Shown: piece by piece, positions 13,928 to 22,955 of the stretch | How positions within the stretch are numbered: the stretch's first letter is position 1 | Layout: each line of letters starts with the position of its first letter | DNA from: an uncultured Caulobacter sp. | GTDB taxonomy: Bacteria; Pseudomonadota; Alphaproteobacteria; Caulobacterales; Caulobacteraceae | DNA length: 38,859 nucleotides | NCBI RefSeq assembly: GCF_937900395.1 | Contig: NZ_CALCDX010000199.1 | Span: 1 to 38,859 of the forward strand | Direction: 5' to 3' | Program-made: the position numbers and the translations under genes | The notes under the pieces: generated by a model | Seen by the model: only the letters and a program-made list of their open reading frames with translations | Databases searched by the model: none | What the model was told of the DNA's origin: nothing

Positions 13928-14716
13928 CTAGTTCAGGTTCGCGGCTTCGGCCTGCTTCAGCACGGTCTTGTTGATCAGGCGATCCCAGCCCAGCAGCGAC
14001 ACCAGGTGCGCGTAGATCTGCGCCAGGGCGCCGTTCTGCTGCAGCTCCTTCAGCTTGTCGGCCGAGAGGTTGTTCAGCTTCTCTTCCGAGACGCCGAAGT
14101 ACTCGGCGACGGTCACGGGCTCGCCGGCGACGGCGCCGGTTTCGTCCTGCGGCTGGAAGATGGCCTTCTTCAGCTCGAACAGATCCAGCTCCTTCAGCAG
14201 CTGGACGAACGAGTCCGTGCGGCGGCGCTCCAGCTCGAAGTCGTCGCAGAACTTGATGCAGTTCTGGGTGTATTCGGTCGGCTCGCCCTTGTCGTCGAAC
14301 AGCGGGGTCTGGCCGTTCTCGGTCAGCAGGTCCGAGCCGCGATCGATGCAGACGATCAGGCGGTCTTGCGTATCGTCATTGGCCAGTACGAACGGGTAGC
14401 GACGGATGTAGGCTGGAATATAGACGTTCGGCTCGACCGAACCATCGGCGCCGATGAACAGGTTTTCCTGCTGGTTCAGGCCCATCACGGCCAGCGGCAC
14501 CTTGTCCTCGCCGGCGAAGATCACCGGGAAGGTCAGGGCGGCCGGGGCGAATTCCGAAACCGTCAGCGGCACGGCGGTGCCGGCGGCGGCGAAGCCATAC
14601 GGCTTGTCCTTATGCACCAGCGCCAGCTTGGCGTGCTGCTCGCGGTTCAGCGGCTCGGGCGAGTTGTAGAACAGGACGTTGCCGGTGATCTCGCCGGCGG
14701 ACTGGGTCGTTGTCAT
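13928..14716 (-). CDS. SapC-family protein
   Basis: The 262-residue soluble protein matches the SapC family: LFYNSPEPLNREQHAKLAL near the N-terminus, then KPYGFAAAGTAVPLTVSEF, LTFPVIF, PLAVMGLNQQENLFI, VYIPAYIRRYPFVL, VCIDRGSDLL, and a C-terminal region with ELDLFELKKA. SapC was first described next to Campylobacter S-layer genes; its biochemical role is not known, and relatives are common in Caulobacterales and Sphingomonads without S-layer linkage. There is no signal peptide. The start at 14716 is chosen since the upstream frame is Arg-rich and a GAG-type site is nearby. No S-layer or type I secretion gene is seen within the window. Confidence 0.88.
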   Translation of the reverse strand: MTTTQSAGEITGNVLFYNSPEPLNREQHAKLALVHKDKPYGFAAAGTAVPLTVSEFAPAALTFPVIFAGEDKVPLAVMGLNQQENLFIGADGSVEPNVYIPAYIRRYPFVLANDDTQDRLIVCIDRGSDLLTENGQTPLFDDKGEPTEYTQNCIKFCDDFELERRRTDSFVQLLKELDLFELKKAIFQPQDETGAVAGEPVTVAEYFGVSEEKLNNLSADKLKELQQNGALAQIYAHLVSLLGWDRLINKTVLKQAEAANLN

Positions 14717-14914
14717 GAAGAGCTCTACGACAAAATTGGAAACGGACGCTCGAACGCTTCGAAGACGACCGCAAAGGCTCGCGGTTCTAGCCGATCCCGC
14801 CGGATGCGGCAATCGGACCACCGTCGTAGGCGAGTCCGGGGCCCGGAGGAGGATCCGGGCCCCGGCGCTGGCGGGCTCTCTAGGGGCTGTTTGAGGTCCC
14901 GCCTCCGGCCGGCG

Positions 14915-16945
14915 CTAGAAGCGCCAGGCGAAGCCAGCGCGGACCGAACGCCCAGCCGCGGGCGCGAAGTCCTTCAGGAACGAGGCGTGCTCGCGGATGG
15001 TCTCGTTGGTCAGGTTGCGGCCATCGACGAACAGGCGCAGCGCCGGATCCTGGAATGGCTTGAAGGTGACCGTGGCGTTGACCTGGGTGTAGCCGTCGGT
15101 CGGCAGCTCGAAGGTCGACACGCGATCCTGGCTGGCGACGTGGCGGACCTCGGCCTGGGCCTCCAGCCGCGGGGCGCTCCAGACGACGCGACCGGTCAGA
15201 GCCCAGGGCGGCACGCGGGCCGGGATGCCCAGGTCGGTCGATCCGCGCACCCAGTCATAGACGCCTTCCAGCTTCAAGGCGTTCTCGCCGCCGCGCCAGG
15301 CGACGTAGGAGGTCTCGAGCTCAGCGCCATGGAACTTGGCGTCGGTCTGGAAGTATTGGAACACCGGCAGACCGTCCTCGACCTCGCCGGTCGGCTTCTC
15401 CTCGATGAAGCCGTCGTACTGAGCGCCCCACAGGTGACCTTCCACCCGCAGGCGATCACCGGTGTAGCGATAGGTCGCCTCCAGCGAGGTGACCTTTTCG
15501 GAATCGAGGGTGGCGTCGCCAACCTCATAGCCGCCGGTGCCCGGGTGCGGGCCGTCGGCGAACAGCTCGAACTCGGTCGGCGCGCGACCATTGTGCGACA
15601 AGGTCAGGGCCACGAAATGATGGTCGGCCGGCTTGTAGAACACCCCGAGCGAGGCCGAAACATTGTCGAACGAGCGCTTGGCGAAGTCGGTCTTCAGCTC
15701 GCGGCTGTCGAAGCGGAGACCCGCGTCGATCCCCCAGTCGCCCTTGTCCAGGCGCTGCAGGGTGAAGACGCCGTATTCCTTGATGTCGGTCGACGGCACG
15801 AAGGCCTCGTCGCCGATCGCCTCGAAGTGACGCTCCAGGGCCTGGAAGCCAACGGCGCCCTGCCAGCCGTCGCGCTCCTTCTGCACCAGCTCGAGACGCC
15901 CTTCGGTGCCATGGGACAGGAAGCGGGTGCCGACCTCGCCGCTATCCACCGAGACCTCGGCGTGCTCGTAGGTGGCGTGACCCGCCGACAAGCGGATCTT
16001 GGCGAACGGGCCAAGGTCGACGTCCTGCTCGCCGCGCAGGTCGTAGCGGGTTTGCTGCAGGTGGATCGAAACCGGACCTTCGGCCTCGGGGTCGATCGGC
16101 GCCAGGATCTGCAGATAGGGCACGCCGTAGGTCGTGTCGGTCCTCTTCACCGAGGCGCCGAAATAGCCGCTGTCGTGGACGTAAGAGACCCCCGCGCCGT
16201 AGGCGTCCACCTCGACGTCGGTGTTCTTGACGGTCTTGTCCGGATCAGGCGTCAGGCCATCGCGGGCCGCGAGACGCGGGGAAACCGGCGTGGTCGGCAC
16301 ATCGTAGTCGCTGCTCTTGCGGTGATCGGCGTCGATGGCGAAGACCAGCGGCCCCTTGCCGAACTTGGCCGAGCCGTTGATCGACTTGCCGTCATCGACC
16401 GACGACATCGAGCCGGCGACGCGCCCCTCGAAGCCGTTATGGGCGGGGCTGGACGGCACGCGGTCGTCGATGATGTTGACCACGCCGCCGATGCCCGAGC
16501 CGCCATAGGCCAGGGTCGAAGGGCCGCGCAGCACCTCGACGCGCTCGGCTTCGCCCAGATCCGACGCCACCGCGTGGTCGGGCGACAGCGACGAGGCGTC
16601 GACCTGGCCGACGCCGTTCTCCAGCACCATGACCCGGGGACCAGAGAGGCCGCGGATGATCGGGCGGCTGGCGCCGGGGCCATAGGCGGTCGAGCGCAGG
16701 CCCGGCTGGCCGTTCAGCATGTCGCCAAGGCCGGCGGGCGGCGCGACGTCCAGATGATCGCGGGTCACGATGTTGACGCTGCTGGTCACCGTATCGAGCG
16801 AGATCGCGTAGGGCGCGGCGGTGATCACCACCTTGGACACTTCAGTGTCTTGCGGGGCGGGCGCGGCCGGCGCCTCGGCGTGGGCGGAAGCAGCGGCGGT
16901 GAGCGCGATGAGGCTCGCGGCGGAAAGGACGGCGCGACGGAGCAT
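14915..16945 (-). CDS. ZnuD-like TonB-dependent receptor, probable zinc uptake
   Basis: The 676-residue outer-membrane receptor has a signal peptide (MLRRAVLSAASLIALTAAASAHA). A TonB-box-like segment (EVSKVVITA) follows, then a plug with LGDMLNGQPGLRS, RPIIRGLSGPRVMVLENGV, SLSPDHAVASD, RVEVLRGPSTLAYGGSGIGGVVNIID, and a barrel ending GFAWRF. The SPDHAVA and RAPTEFELFADGPHPGTGGYEVGD segments are characteristic of ZnuD-type receptors that move zinc. The start at 16945 begins the signal peptide and follows AGGA; the ATG at 16996 lies inside the operator. A Zur-type palindrome 53 bp upstream indicates repression by zinc-loaded Zur. In Caulobacter the Zur regulon is known to include TonB receptors. 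Zinc as the ligand is inferred from family and operator. Confidence 0.88.
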   Translation of the reverse strand: MLRRAVLSAASLIALTAAASAHAEAPAAPAPQDTEVSKVVITAAPYAISLDTVTSSVNIVTRDHLDVAPPAGLGDMLNGQPGLRSTAYGPGASRPIIRGLSGPRVMVLENGVGQVDASSLSPDHAVASDLGEAERVEVLRGPSTLAYGGSGIGGVVNIIDDRVPSSPAHNGFEGRVAGSMSSVDDGKSINGSAKFGKGPLVFAIDADHRKSSDYDVPTTPVSPRLAARDGLTPDPDKTVKNTDVEVDAYGAGVSYVHDSGYFGASVKRTDTTYGVPYLQILAPIDPEAEGPVSIHLQQTRYDLRGEQDVDLGPFAKIRLSAGHATYEHAEVSVDSGEVGTRFLSHGTEGRLELVQKERDGWQGAVGFQALERHFEAIGDEAFVPSTDIKEYGVFTLQRLDKGDWGIDAGLRFDSRELKTDFAKRSFDNVSASLGVFYKPADHHFVALTLSHNGRAPTEFELFADGPHPGTGGYEVGDATLDSEKVTSLEATYRYTGDRLRVEGHLWGAQYDGFIEEKPTGEVEDGLPVFQYFQTDAKFHGAELETSYVAWRGGENALKLEGVYDWVRGSTDLGIPARVPPWALTGRVVWSAPRLEAQAEVRHVASQDRVSTFELPTDGYTQVNATVTFKPFQDPALRLFVDGRNLTNETIREHASFLKDFAPAAGRSVRAGFAWRF

Positions 16946-16997
16946 GGAGAGTCCTGAACAGATACGACCAGGCCAAGGGAGCGGCTTGAAGCGCATG

Positions 16998-17012
16998 TGT
17001 TATGAAATAACA
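16998..17012. promoter_or_regulatory. Zur-type operator
   Basis: TGTTAT-gaa-ATAACA is a perfect 6+6 inverted repeat, with weaker symmetry extending to 16995-17015. It matches the GTTAT..ATAAC Zur boxes of alphaproteobacteria. It sits 53 bp upstream of the ZnuD-like receptor start and about 92 bp upstream of the divergent acid phosphatase gene. Confidence 0.75.
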
Positions 17013-17103
17013 TATCCGCCCGTCAATCCGCTTTTCGCATCGCAGCGCTTGACGGGCCGTTTCTCGCCCGCTCTGTGAGCGGATGACTTTCAGGACGCAC
17101 GCC

Positions 17104-17895
17104 ATGCCTCGTCTCGTGCTGATCGCCGCGACCGTTCTGCTCGCCAGCTGCGCGCGCTTCGACACGCCGACGCCGTCGGGAATGGTCGCGACGACTCCGC
17201 CCTCGGCGGGATGGACCAAGCCGCCGCCGGGCTATCTGAGCGGGAACGGCGGCATCGACGGGGCGACCATCATCGGCCCGCCCCCTGAGCCGAACTCGCC
17301 GCGCGGCAAGGCCGAGCGGGCGCAGTTCGACGAGACCCGCAAGCTGGCCAACACCTCGACCTGGAGCCAGGCCATCGCCGACGCCGACCTTTCCGGCAAG
17401 AACGGCCTCCGGAGTTTCTCCTGCGCGGCGGGCGTGACGCTGAGCGCGGAGGCGACGCCGACCCTGGCGTCCATGTTGCTGCGGATGACCGACGATGCGG
17501 CCAAGATCTACCAGCCGGCCAAGCGCGTCTATCAGCGTCCTCGCCCGCCGGTGGGCAACAAGGCGCCGATCTGCGTGCCGCGCGAGCCCTGGATCGACAC
17601 GGACGGCTCCTACCCCTCCGGCCATGGCCTGATCGGCTGGGCGTGGGCCTCGGTGATCGCCGAGCTGGTCCCGGACAAGGCCAGCCCGATCCTGGCGCGG
17701 GGCAAGGCGTTCGGCGACAGCCGGATCATCTGCGGCGTCCATTTCCAGAGTGATGTGGAGGCCGGTCGCTATCTCGGCTCGGCCCTGGTCACCCGGCTGC
17801 ATGACGACCCCGCCTTCCTGGCCGATCTGGCCAAGGCGCGAGCGGAAGTGGCGGCGTCGAAGGCGAACGGCCCGCCGGCGGGTTGCGGGGCCTAG
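17104..17895 (+). CDS. class A acid phosphatase (PAP2 family) lipoprotein
   Basis: This is a phosphomonoesterase of the PAP2/class A non-specific acid phosphatase type. The 263-residue precursor has a lipoprotein signal (LLASC, Cys16), so it is membrane-anchored, probably periplasmic. All three signature motifs are present: K140-x6-R147-P148, G168-S-Y-P-S-G-H174, and S206-R-x5-H213-x3-D217. The catalytic His is expected to be 213, with His174 as proton donor. The start at 17104 is chosen to give the lipobox; 17083 would add seven residues. It is divergent from the zinc receptor with a Zur-type site between. Its stop overlaps the stop of the convergent GNAT gene. Confidence 0.87.
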   Translation: MPRLVLIAATVLLASCARFDTPTPSGMVATTPPSAGWTKPPPGYLSGNGGIDGATIIGPPPEPNSPRGKAERAQFDETRKLANTSTWSQAIADADLSGKNGLRSFSCAAGVTLSAEATPTLASMLLRMTDDAAKIYQPAKRVYQRPRPPVGNKAPICVPREPWIDTDGSYPSGHGLIGWAWASVIAELVPDKASPILARGKAFGDSRIICGVHFQSDVEAGRYLGSALVTRLHDDPAFLADLAKARAEVAASKANGPPAGCGA

Positions 17896-18419
17896 GGCCG
17901 AGCGACGTAGACGACGTGCGGACGGAGGGGATGGTCGTCCGGCAGGCTGGGGTGGTCGAAGTCGCGTTGCGGATCATGGCTCATGCTGATCCGGCGCATG
18001 ACGCTCTGTGACGCCAGGTTCGAGCGGGCGGTGAAGGCGATGATCTCGGGCAGCTTCACAGTTTCGAAGCCGTAGGTCAGCGCCGCCCTGGCGGCCTCGG
18101 TCGCATAGCCCCGCCCCCAGGCGTCGGGAAGGAAGCGCCAGCCGATCTCCACGACGTGGCCCAGGCCCACCTCTGGCGGCGTCCACCAGACGCCCGTCAT
18201 GCCGACGACGCTGGCGTCGGCCCGCCGCTCGACGACCCAGAAGCCGAAGCCGTGCTCGGCCTGATGCGCCTGGACGCGATCGACGAAGGCGTCGCTCTCG
18301 GCGCGGTCGCGCACGCCGCCCAGCCACTCGCCCACCCGCGGATGAGCGTTCAGCGCGGCGATGGCGTCACGGTCGGCGTCGACCGCCGGACGCAGGGTCA
18401 GGCGGTCGGTGACAATCAC
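17892..18419 (-). CDS. GNAT acetyltransferase (RimJ/RimL-like)
   Basis: The 175-residue protein has the RimJ/RimL-type layout: VTDRLTLRPAVDADRDAIAAL at the N-terminus, FGFWVVERRADASVVGMTGVW strands, VEIGWRFLPDAWGRGYATEAARAAL (acetyl-CoA binding loop GRGYATEA, near 100) and a C-terminal IIAFTARSNLASQSVMRR. It transfers acetyl from acetyl-CoA to an amine; the acceptor is unknown. The GTG at 18419 is chosen because it overlaps the aguB stop as GTGA and starts the conserved N-terminus; the frame above is an aguB shadow. As the last gene of the agmatine operon it could act on putrescine, N-carbamoylputrescine or a ribosomal protein; operon position is the only evidence. Confidence 0.83.
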   Translation of the reverse strand: MIVTDRLTLRPAVDADRDAIAALNAHPRVGEWLGGVRDRAESDAFVDRVQAHQAEHGFGFWVVERRADASVVGMTGVWWTPPEVGLGHVVEIGWRFLPDAWGRGYATEAARAALTYGFETVKLPEIIAFTARSNLASQSVMRRISMSHDPQRDFDHPSLPDDHPLRPHVVYVARP

Positions 18420-19294
18420 GCCGGGCGGCCGCCCGACAGGGCCGAGTAGAACTCCGGCCGGCGGTCGCGGAAGAAGCCCCAGGCGGCGCGGTGCGTCGTC
18501 AGGAAGTCGAGATCGAAGGTCGCGCTGACCAGGCCCTCGTCCGAACGCCCCAGTTCCGAGACCAGGTCGCCGCGATGGTCCGCGATGAACGACGAGCCGT
18601 AGAAGGTCTGGCCGCCGTTCGGATAGCCGTCCCAGGGCTCGAAGCCGATGCGGTTGGCGCCGATCACCGGAATCACGTTCGAGACGGCGTGACCCTGCAT
18701 GGCCCGCCGCCACGGCAGGGCGGTGTCCAGGCTAGGGTCATGCGGCTCGCTGCCGATCGCGGTCGGATAGAACAGGGCCTCGGCGCCCATCAGCGCCATG
18801 GCGCGGGCGGCCTCGGGGTACCACTGGTCCCAGCAGATGCCGACGCCGATTCGTCCGAACCGGGTGTCCCAGACCTTGAAGCCGGTGTCGCCGGGGCGGA
18901 AGTAGTACTTCTCCATATAGCCCGGGCCGTCGGGGATGTGGCTCTTGCGATAGACGCCCATCAGCGAGCCGTCGGCGTCGGCCATGACCAGGCTGTTGAA
19001 ATAGTGCGGCCCCTCGCGCTCGAAGATCGAGATCGGCAGCACGACGCCCAGCTCGCCGGCCAGCGGCGCGATCGCCTTAACGACCGGGTGCTCGCGCCAC
19101 GGATGGGCTTCGGCGAACCAGCGCTCCTCCTGGGCGACGCAGAAGTACGGCCCCTGGAACAGCTCGGACGGCAGGATGACCTGCGCGCCCTTGGACGCGG
19201 CCTCGCGGATGAAGGCTTCCGTCTTCTTGATGTTGGCCTGCAGATCCATGCCGTACGAGGTCTGGATCGCGGCGACGCTGAGCGTGCGGGCCAT
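18416..19294 (-). CDS. aguB: N-carbamoylputrescine amidase
   Basis: AguB hydrolyses N-carbamoylputrescine to putrescine, CO2 and ammonia in the cytosol. The 292-residue nitrilase-fold protein has the catalytic triad Glu44 (LPSELFQ), Lys117 (YRKSHIPDGPGY) and Cys154 (VGICWDQWYPEA). The FQGPYFC and EKYYFRPGD segments are typical of AguB. It starts one base inside the aguA stop (TAATG) and its own stop overlaps the next GTG, so translation is coupled through the operon. The length and motif set leave little doubt. Confidence 0.95.
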   Translation of the reverse strand: MARTLSVAAIQTSYGMDLQANIKKTEAFIREAASKGAQVILPSELFQGPYFCVAQEERWFAEAHPWREHPVVKAIAPLAGELGVVLPISIFEREGPHYFNSLVMADADGSLMGVYRKSHIPDGPGYMEKYYFRPGDTGFKVWDTRFGRIGVGICWDQWYPEAARAMALMGAEALFYPTAIGSEPHDPSLDTALPWRRAMQGHAVSNVIPVIGANRIGFEPWDGYPNGGQTFYGSSFIADHRGDLVSELGRSDEGLVSATFDLDFLTTHRAAWGFFRDRRPEFYSALSGGRPA

Positions 19295-20295
19295 TATTGA
19301 GGCTCCTGCTGGCTGATGCAGTGGAACGAGCCGCCGCCGGTCAGGATGGCGGTGGACGGCAGGCCGATGACCTGGCGCTCGGGGAACAGTCCCTTGATCA
19401 CCTCGACGGCGAAGGCGCCCGACTCCTCGGCGTAGATCGGCACGATGACCGCCTCGTTGGCGATCAGGAAGTTCATGTGCGAGGCCGGGATCGGCTCGCC
19501 GTCCTCGTCCAGGATCCGACCCGGCGAGGGGATGCGGGCGACCTGCAACGGCGAACCGCGGCTGTCGGTCATCCCGGCCAGCAGGCGGGCGGTCTCGGCA
19601 TAGACCTCCGCGTTCGGATCATCGGCGCCGAAGGCCATGGGGCAGGCGACGACGCCGGGCGCCACGAAGCGGGCCAGGTTGTCGACGTGACCATCGGTGT
19701 GGTCGTTCAGCAGGCCGTCGCCCAGCCACAGCACCTTCTTGGCGCCCAGCGCGCCGGCCAGGGCGGCGGCGGCCGAGGCCTCGTCCCAGCCGGCGTTGCG
19801 GTTGACGTTCAGCAGGCACTGGCGCGTCGTCAGGATGGTGCCCAGGCCGTCATGGTCCAGGGCGCCGCCCTCCAGAATGAAACCGTTGCGGGCCAAAGGC
19901 GCGCCGGAAGCGGCGGCGATCTGCTCGGCGACGATGTCATCGCCTTCCAGGCTGTACTTGCCGCCCCAGCCGTTGAACTGGAAGCCGGCGGCGACGGCCT
20001 TGCCGTTGTCGTCGACGAAGATCGGCCCCGTGTCGCGCAGCCAGATGTCGCCGAACTGGCCGCGGACGATCTCGACGGTCGTGTCGGACAGCAAGGCGCG
20101 CGCGGCCGCTTCGGCCTCGTCGCCGACCACCATCAGGCGCACGCGCTCGCCGCCCGGACCGGCCAGGGCGCGCGCGAGGTCGGCGACCTCCTGCTGGGCT
20201 TGTTCCAGGTCTTCCTGCCACAGCTCGGCGTGGCTGGGGAAACCCACCCACATGGCGCGGTGCGGAGCCCACTCGGCGGGGACGATCACGGTCAT
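19294..20295 (-). CDS. aguA: agmatine deiminase
   Basis: AguA converts agmatine to N-carbamoylputrescine and ammonia, the first step of putrescine synthesis or agmatine use. The 333-residue protein carries the family active site: GDIWLRDTGPIF with Asp88, LEGGALDHDGLGTIL with Glu142, NDHTDGHVDN with His203, and nucleophile Cys326 in GGGSFHCISQQ. The N-terminus (PAEWAPHRAMWVGFP) and the full length match the family. It is the first gene of aguA-aguB-GNAT. The upstream 20296-20400 region contains the terminator of the neighbouring receptor gene, so its promoter should lie in about 20296-20388. Confidence 0.96.
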   Translation of the reverse strand: MTVIVPAEWAPHRAMWVGFPSHAELWQEDLEQAQQEVADLARALAGPGGERVRLMVVGDEAEAAARALLSDTTVEIVRGQFGDIWLRDTGPIFVDDNGKAVAAGFQFNGWGGKYSLEGDDIVAEQIAAASGAPLARNGFILEGGALDHDGLGTILTTRQCLLNVNRNAGWDEASAAAALAGALGAKKVLWLGDGLLNDHTDGHVDNLARFVAPGVVACPMAFGADDPNAEVYAETARLLAGMTDSRGSPLQVARIPSPGRILDEDGEPIPASHMNFLIANEAVIVPIYAEESGAFAVEVIKGLFPERQVIGLPSTAILTGGGSFHCISQQEPQ

Positions 20296-20388
20296 TCGAA
20301 AACCCGAAGAAAGGGGGTGTGGAAACGAAGGGGGCGCAGATGGCCCCTCCGGGGCCTGGGGTCAAGCGGAGCCTAGTTAGCAAACCCT

Positions 20389-20427
20389 CGTGACAAAGAA
20401 AAAGGGCGGCCCGATCGGGCCGCCCTT
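20389..20427 (-). terminator. intrinsic terminator of TonB receptor 3
   Basis: Bases 20402-20427 form a perfect 26-bp palindrome (centre GATC, arms AAGGGCGGCCCG). On the minus strand it is followed by TTTTTCTTTGT. It lies 27 bp after the receptor stop and insulates aguA. Confidence 0.93.
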
Positions 20428-20453
20428 CTGCCTGGTCTTGCCTGCTGGTCGGC

Positions 20454-22955
20454 TTAGAAGCCGGCGCGCAGGGTGATCGTGAAGGACCGCGGCGCGCCGA
20501 TATTGGCGTAAGGGCTGCCGTAACCCGGGGCGCCCGGGGTCGCGCTCGTCTGCGTACCCAGGTTGCCGTAGTACTTCTTGTCGAACAGGTTGCTGACGTT
20601 CGCTTGGATGAACGAGTGCTCGAAGCCGAGGCTTTTCAGAGAGTACTTCGCGTCGAGGTCGGTCAGGACATAGCCGCCAACCTTCAGGTCGTTGACGTCG
20701 GTCACCCAGCGCGAGCTGACGTACTTGGTCTGAACGCCGAAGGTCAGGCCTTCCGTCGGTTCAAACTCCAGACGGTTCGAGAACGTCCAGTGCGGGGTTT
20801 CGGCCAGGGACTTGCCCTTCGTCGCGGCGAAGGTCGTGGCGCTGGTCGCGATGTTATCCTGCACTTCGCTGTCGTTGTACGAGACCGAGAAGTACGCCGC
20901 CAGATATTCGGTCGGGTTGAAGCCAGCCGAGGCGTCGACGCCCCACTGCTTCACCTTACCGACGTTGCGGTCGATGCTGATGCCCAGGTCCTGATCGTAC
21001 GAGCTGACGATGCGGTTCTGGAAGTTGGTCGACCAAGCGCTCAGGTTGACCAGCCATTCAGCAGTCTGGAAGCGATAGCCGCCTTCGAACGTCTTGCTGG
21101 TCTCCGGCTGCACGGTCGAGTTACCGATCGAGCCGTCGGTGAGGCGCTTGACGGTGTACAGGTTGTCGGTGCGCGGCAGCGAAGTCGACTCGGCGTAGCT
21201 GCCGTAAACTTGGCTGTGATCGCCCAGACGATACATCGCGCCGACGTTCGGCAGAACGTCGTCGTACTTCAGGGTCTTGGAGTAGGGCGCGATATATTCG
21301 GTCGTGCCGGTCGCCGCGAACGTCACGTTGCCGTTGGGGAGCGTCTTGTTCGGGGTTTCGGTGGTGCAACGCACCGAGCTCGAGCCGTTCTGCGAGTAGC
21401 AGAACTGGTTCAGTTCGCGCTTGAAGAAGGGCGCGCGGACGCCGACGCTGACGTTCAGATTGTCGTCCATGAACTTGCCGCGATATTCGGCGCTGACCTG
21501 GTTGAGCGTGGCGATCGAGAAGCGGTCACGCGCGCGCATGAAGCTCTTGCCGTCCACCGTCATGATCTTCTCGCCGTGGCCGTCCTTGCCGCCGAACCAC
21601 GAGGTGTAGCGCGGACCGTCCGAACCACCGAAGTCAATGGTGCTGTACTCGCCGGTCTGGCGGTGACGCCCGTAGTCCAGGGTGTAGCCGACGCGGAACG
21701 CGTTGTTGTCGTTCAGCTTCCAGATCAGCGACGTCAACACGCCGTAACGGCGGGTGTTGGTGTTGCTGGGCGTCATGACCCGGACGGTGTCGTTCAGATC
21801 GCCGTCCTTGTTCAGATCGACGCCGCCCGTCGTGGCCGCGCCGCGCAGCTGCGGGCTGGTTTCCGACAGCGTGCCATTCTGGGTGCCGCCGTTGGCCAGG
21901 GTGTACTGGAACGACGGGTCGAAGGTGAAGGTCAGACCGTGACCCAGCGTGAAGCGCGATTGGCCGCGCAGGTTGCCGGTATTCGACGGGTTGATCCGCA
22001 GGCCGTAGTAGCTGGAGTTGGTCGCGCCGTTGTCGACATCGACGTCGCCCGTGGCGGTTCCGGTGGCCGGGGTCGAGGTCGGCGCGATGTAGACCGTGGC
22101 GAAGTCGACATCCCAGCCGGCGGTGTCGACTTCGTTAGGGCGCGAGGCGGTCGCCGTCCGCAGGTTCGGGCCGTAGTAGGCGTTGTTGCGGTTGACATTG
22201 TAGTGGGCGGCCAGGCTGACGAAGTCGCCGTTGTCGCCGACCGGCTGGTAGATCTTGGCGTTGACCTGACGCTTGTAGATCTCGCCTTCGCCCTTGAACT
22301 TGTCGTACTTCTGGTACGAACCCTCGACCCACATGCGGGTGCCCCAGGGACCGAATTCGCCGGTCTCGGCGAAGGCGGCGAAGCGGCGATAGTTGTCGCT
22401 ACCCACGCTAGCCTGGGCCCAGACGCTGGCTTCCTTCGAGGGGGTCAGGGTCGAGATGCCGATGGTGCCGCCGGTGCTGGCCGCGGTCGGGCTGTCGACG
22501 TCGGTCGAACCGGTGTTGACCGTGGCGCTGGCGATGATTTCCGAGTCGGGCAGCTGGTTGGTATAGGTGGCGTAATTGCCCGTGTCGTTCAGCGGCATGC
22601 CGTCGAAGGTCAGGGCGACACGGTTGCCGTCGAAGCCGTGCAGGCGGATGTTGCCGCCGCTGCTGCCGTAGGCGTCATTGTTGGTGAAGTTCAGGCCCGG
22701 AACCAGGACGCTCAGCGACTGGATCACGGTCTGGCCGGGGACCTGGGTGGCCAGGTATTCTTGCGACACCGTCGCGCGGCTCTTGGCGACGGTTTCGGCG
22801 TTCAGCATGCCGCCGACGGTCTTCGGACCGGTCGCGGCGGTGATGACGACGCTGTCGAGCTCGGTCGAAGCCGTGGACTGAGCAAAGGCCGCGCCGGCGG
22901 CGACGAGGCTGCCGACCAGGGCCGTGGTCGCCAGGGCGAAGTTTTTCATTTTCAT
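20454..22955 (-). CDS. TonB-dependent outer-membrane receptor (3)
   Basis: The 833-residue receptor has a signal peptide (MKMKNFALATTALVGSLVAAGAAFAQ). A plug contains ELDSVVITAA (TonB-box-like), TVIQSLSVLVPGLNFTNND, GNIRLHGFDGNRVALTFDGMPLNDTGNY, and SATVNTGSTDVDSPTAASTGGTIGI. A large barrel with a TonB-receptor C-terminus (VSNLFDKKYYGNLG ... RSFTITLRAGF) follows. The NLFDKKYY motif and terminal Phe are classical. Family members import siderophores, vitamins or sugars; the ligand is unknown. The plug YATYTNQLPDSEI resembles iron or cobalamin-type receptors, but not decisively. The start at 22955 gives the signal peptide; 22949 is equally possible. The gene is monocistronic, with its own strong terminator. 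Confidence 0.9.
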   Translation of the reverse strand: MKMKNFALATTALVGSLVAAGAAFAQSTASTELDSVVITAATGPKTVGGMLNAETVAKSRATVSQEYLATQVPGQTVIQSLSVLVPGLNFTNNDAYGSSGGNIRLHGFDGNRVALTFDGMPLNDTGNYATYTNQLPDSEIIASATVNTGSTDVDSPTAASTGGTIGISTLTPSKEASVWAQASVGSDNYRRFAAFAETGEFGPWGTRMWVEGSYQKYDKFKGEGEIYKRQVNAKIYQPVGDNGDFVSLAAHYNVNRNNAYYGPNLRTATASRPNEVDTAGWDVDFATVYIAPTSTPATGTATGDVDVDNGATNSSYYGLRINPSNTGNLRGQSRFTLGHGLTFTFDPSFQYTLANGGTQNGTLSETSPQLRGAATTGGVDLNKDGDLNDTVRVMTPSNTNTRRYGVLTSLIWKLNDNNAFRVGYTLDYGRHRQTGEYSTIDFGGSDGPRYTSWFGGKDGHGEKIMTVDGKSFMRARDRFSIATLNQVSAEYRGKFMDDNLNVSVGVRAPFFKRELNQFCYSQNGSSSVRCTTETPNKTLPNGNVTFAATGTTEYIAPYSKTLKYDDVLPNVGAMYRLGDHSQVYGSYAESTSLPRTDNLYTVKRLTDGSIGNSTVQPETSKTFEGGYRFQTAEWLVNLSAWSTNFQNRIVSSYDQDLGISIDRNVGKVKQWGVDASAGFNPTEYLAAYFSVSYNDSEVQDNIATSATTFAATKGKSLAETPHWTFSNRLEFEPTEGLTFGVQTKYVSSRWVTDVNDLKVGGYVLTDLDAKYSLKSLGFEHSFIQANVSNLFDKKYYGNLGTQTSATPGAPGYGSPYANIGAPRSFTITLRAGF

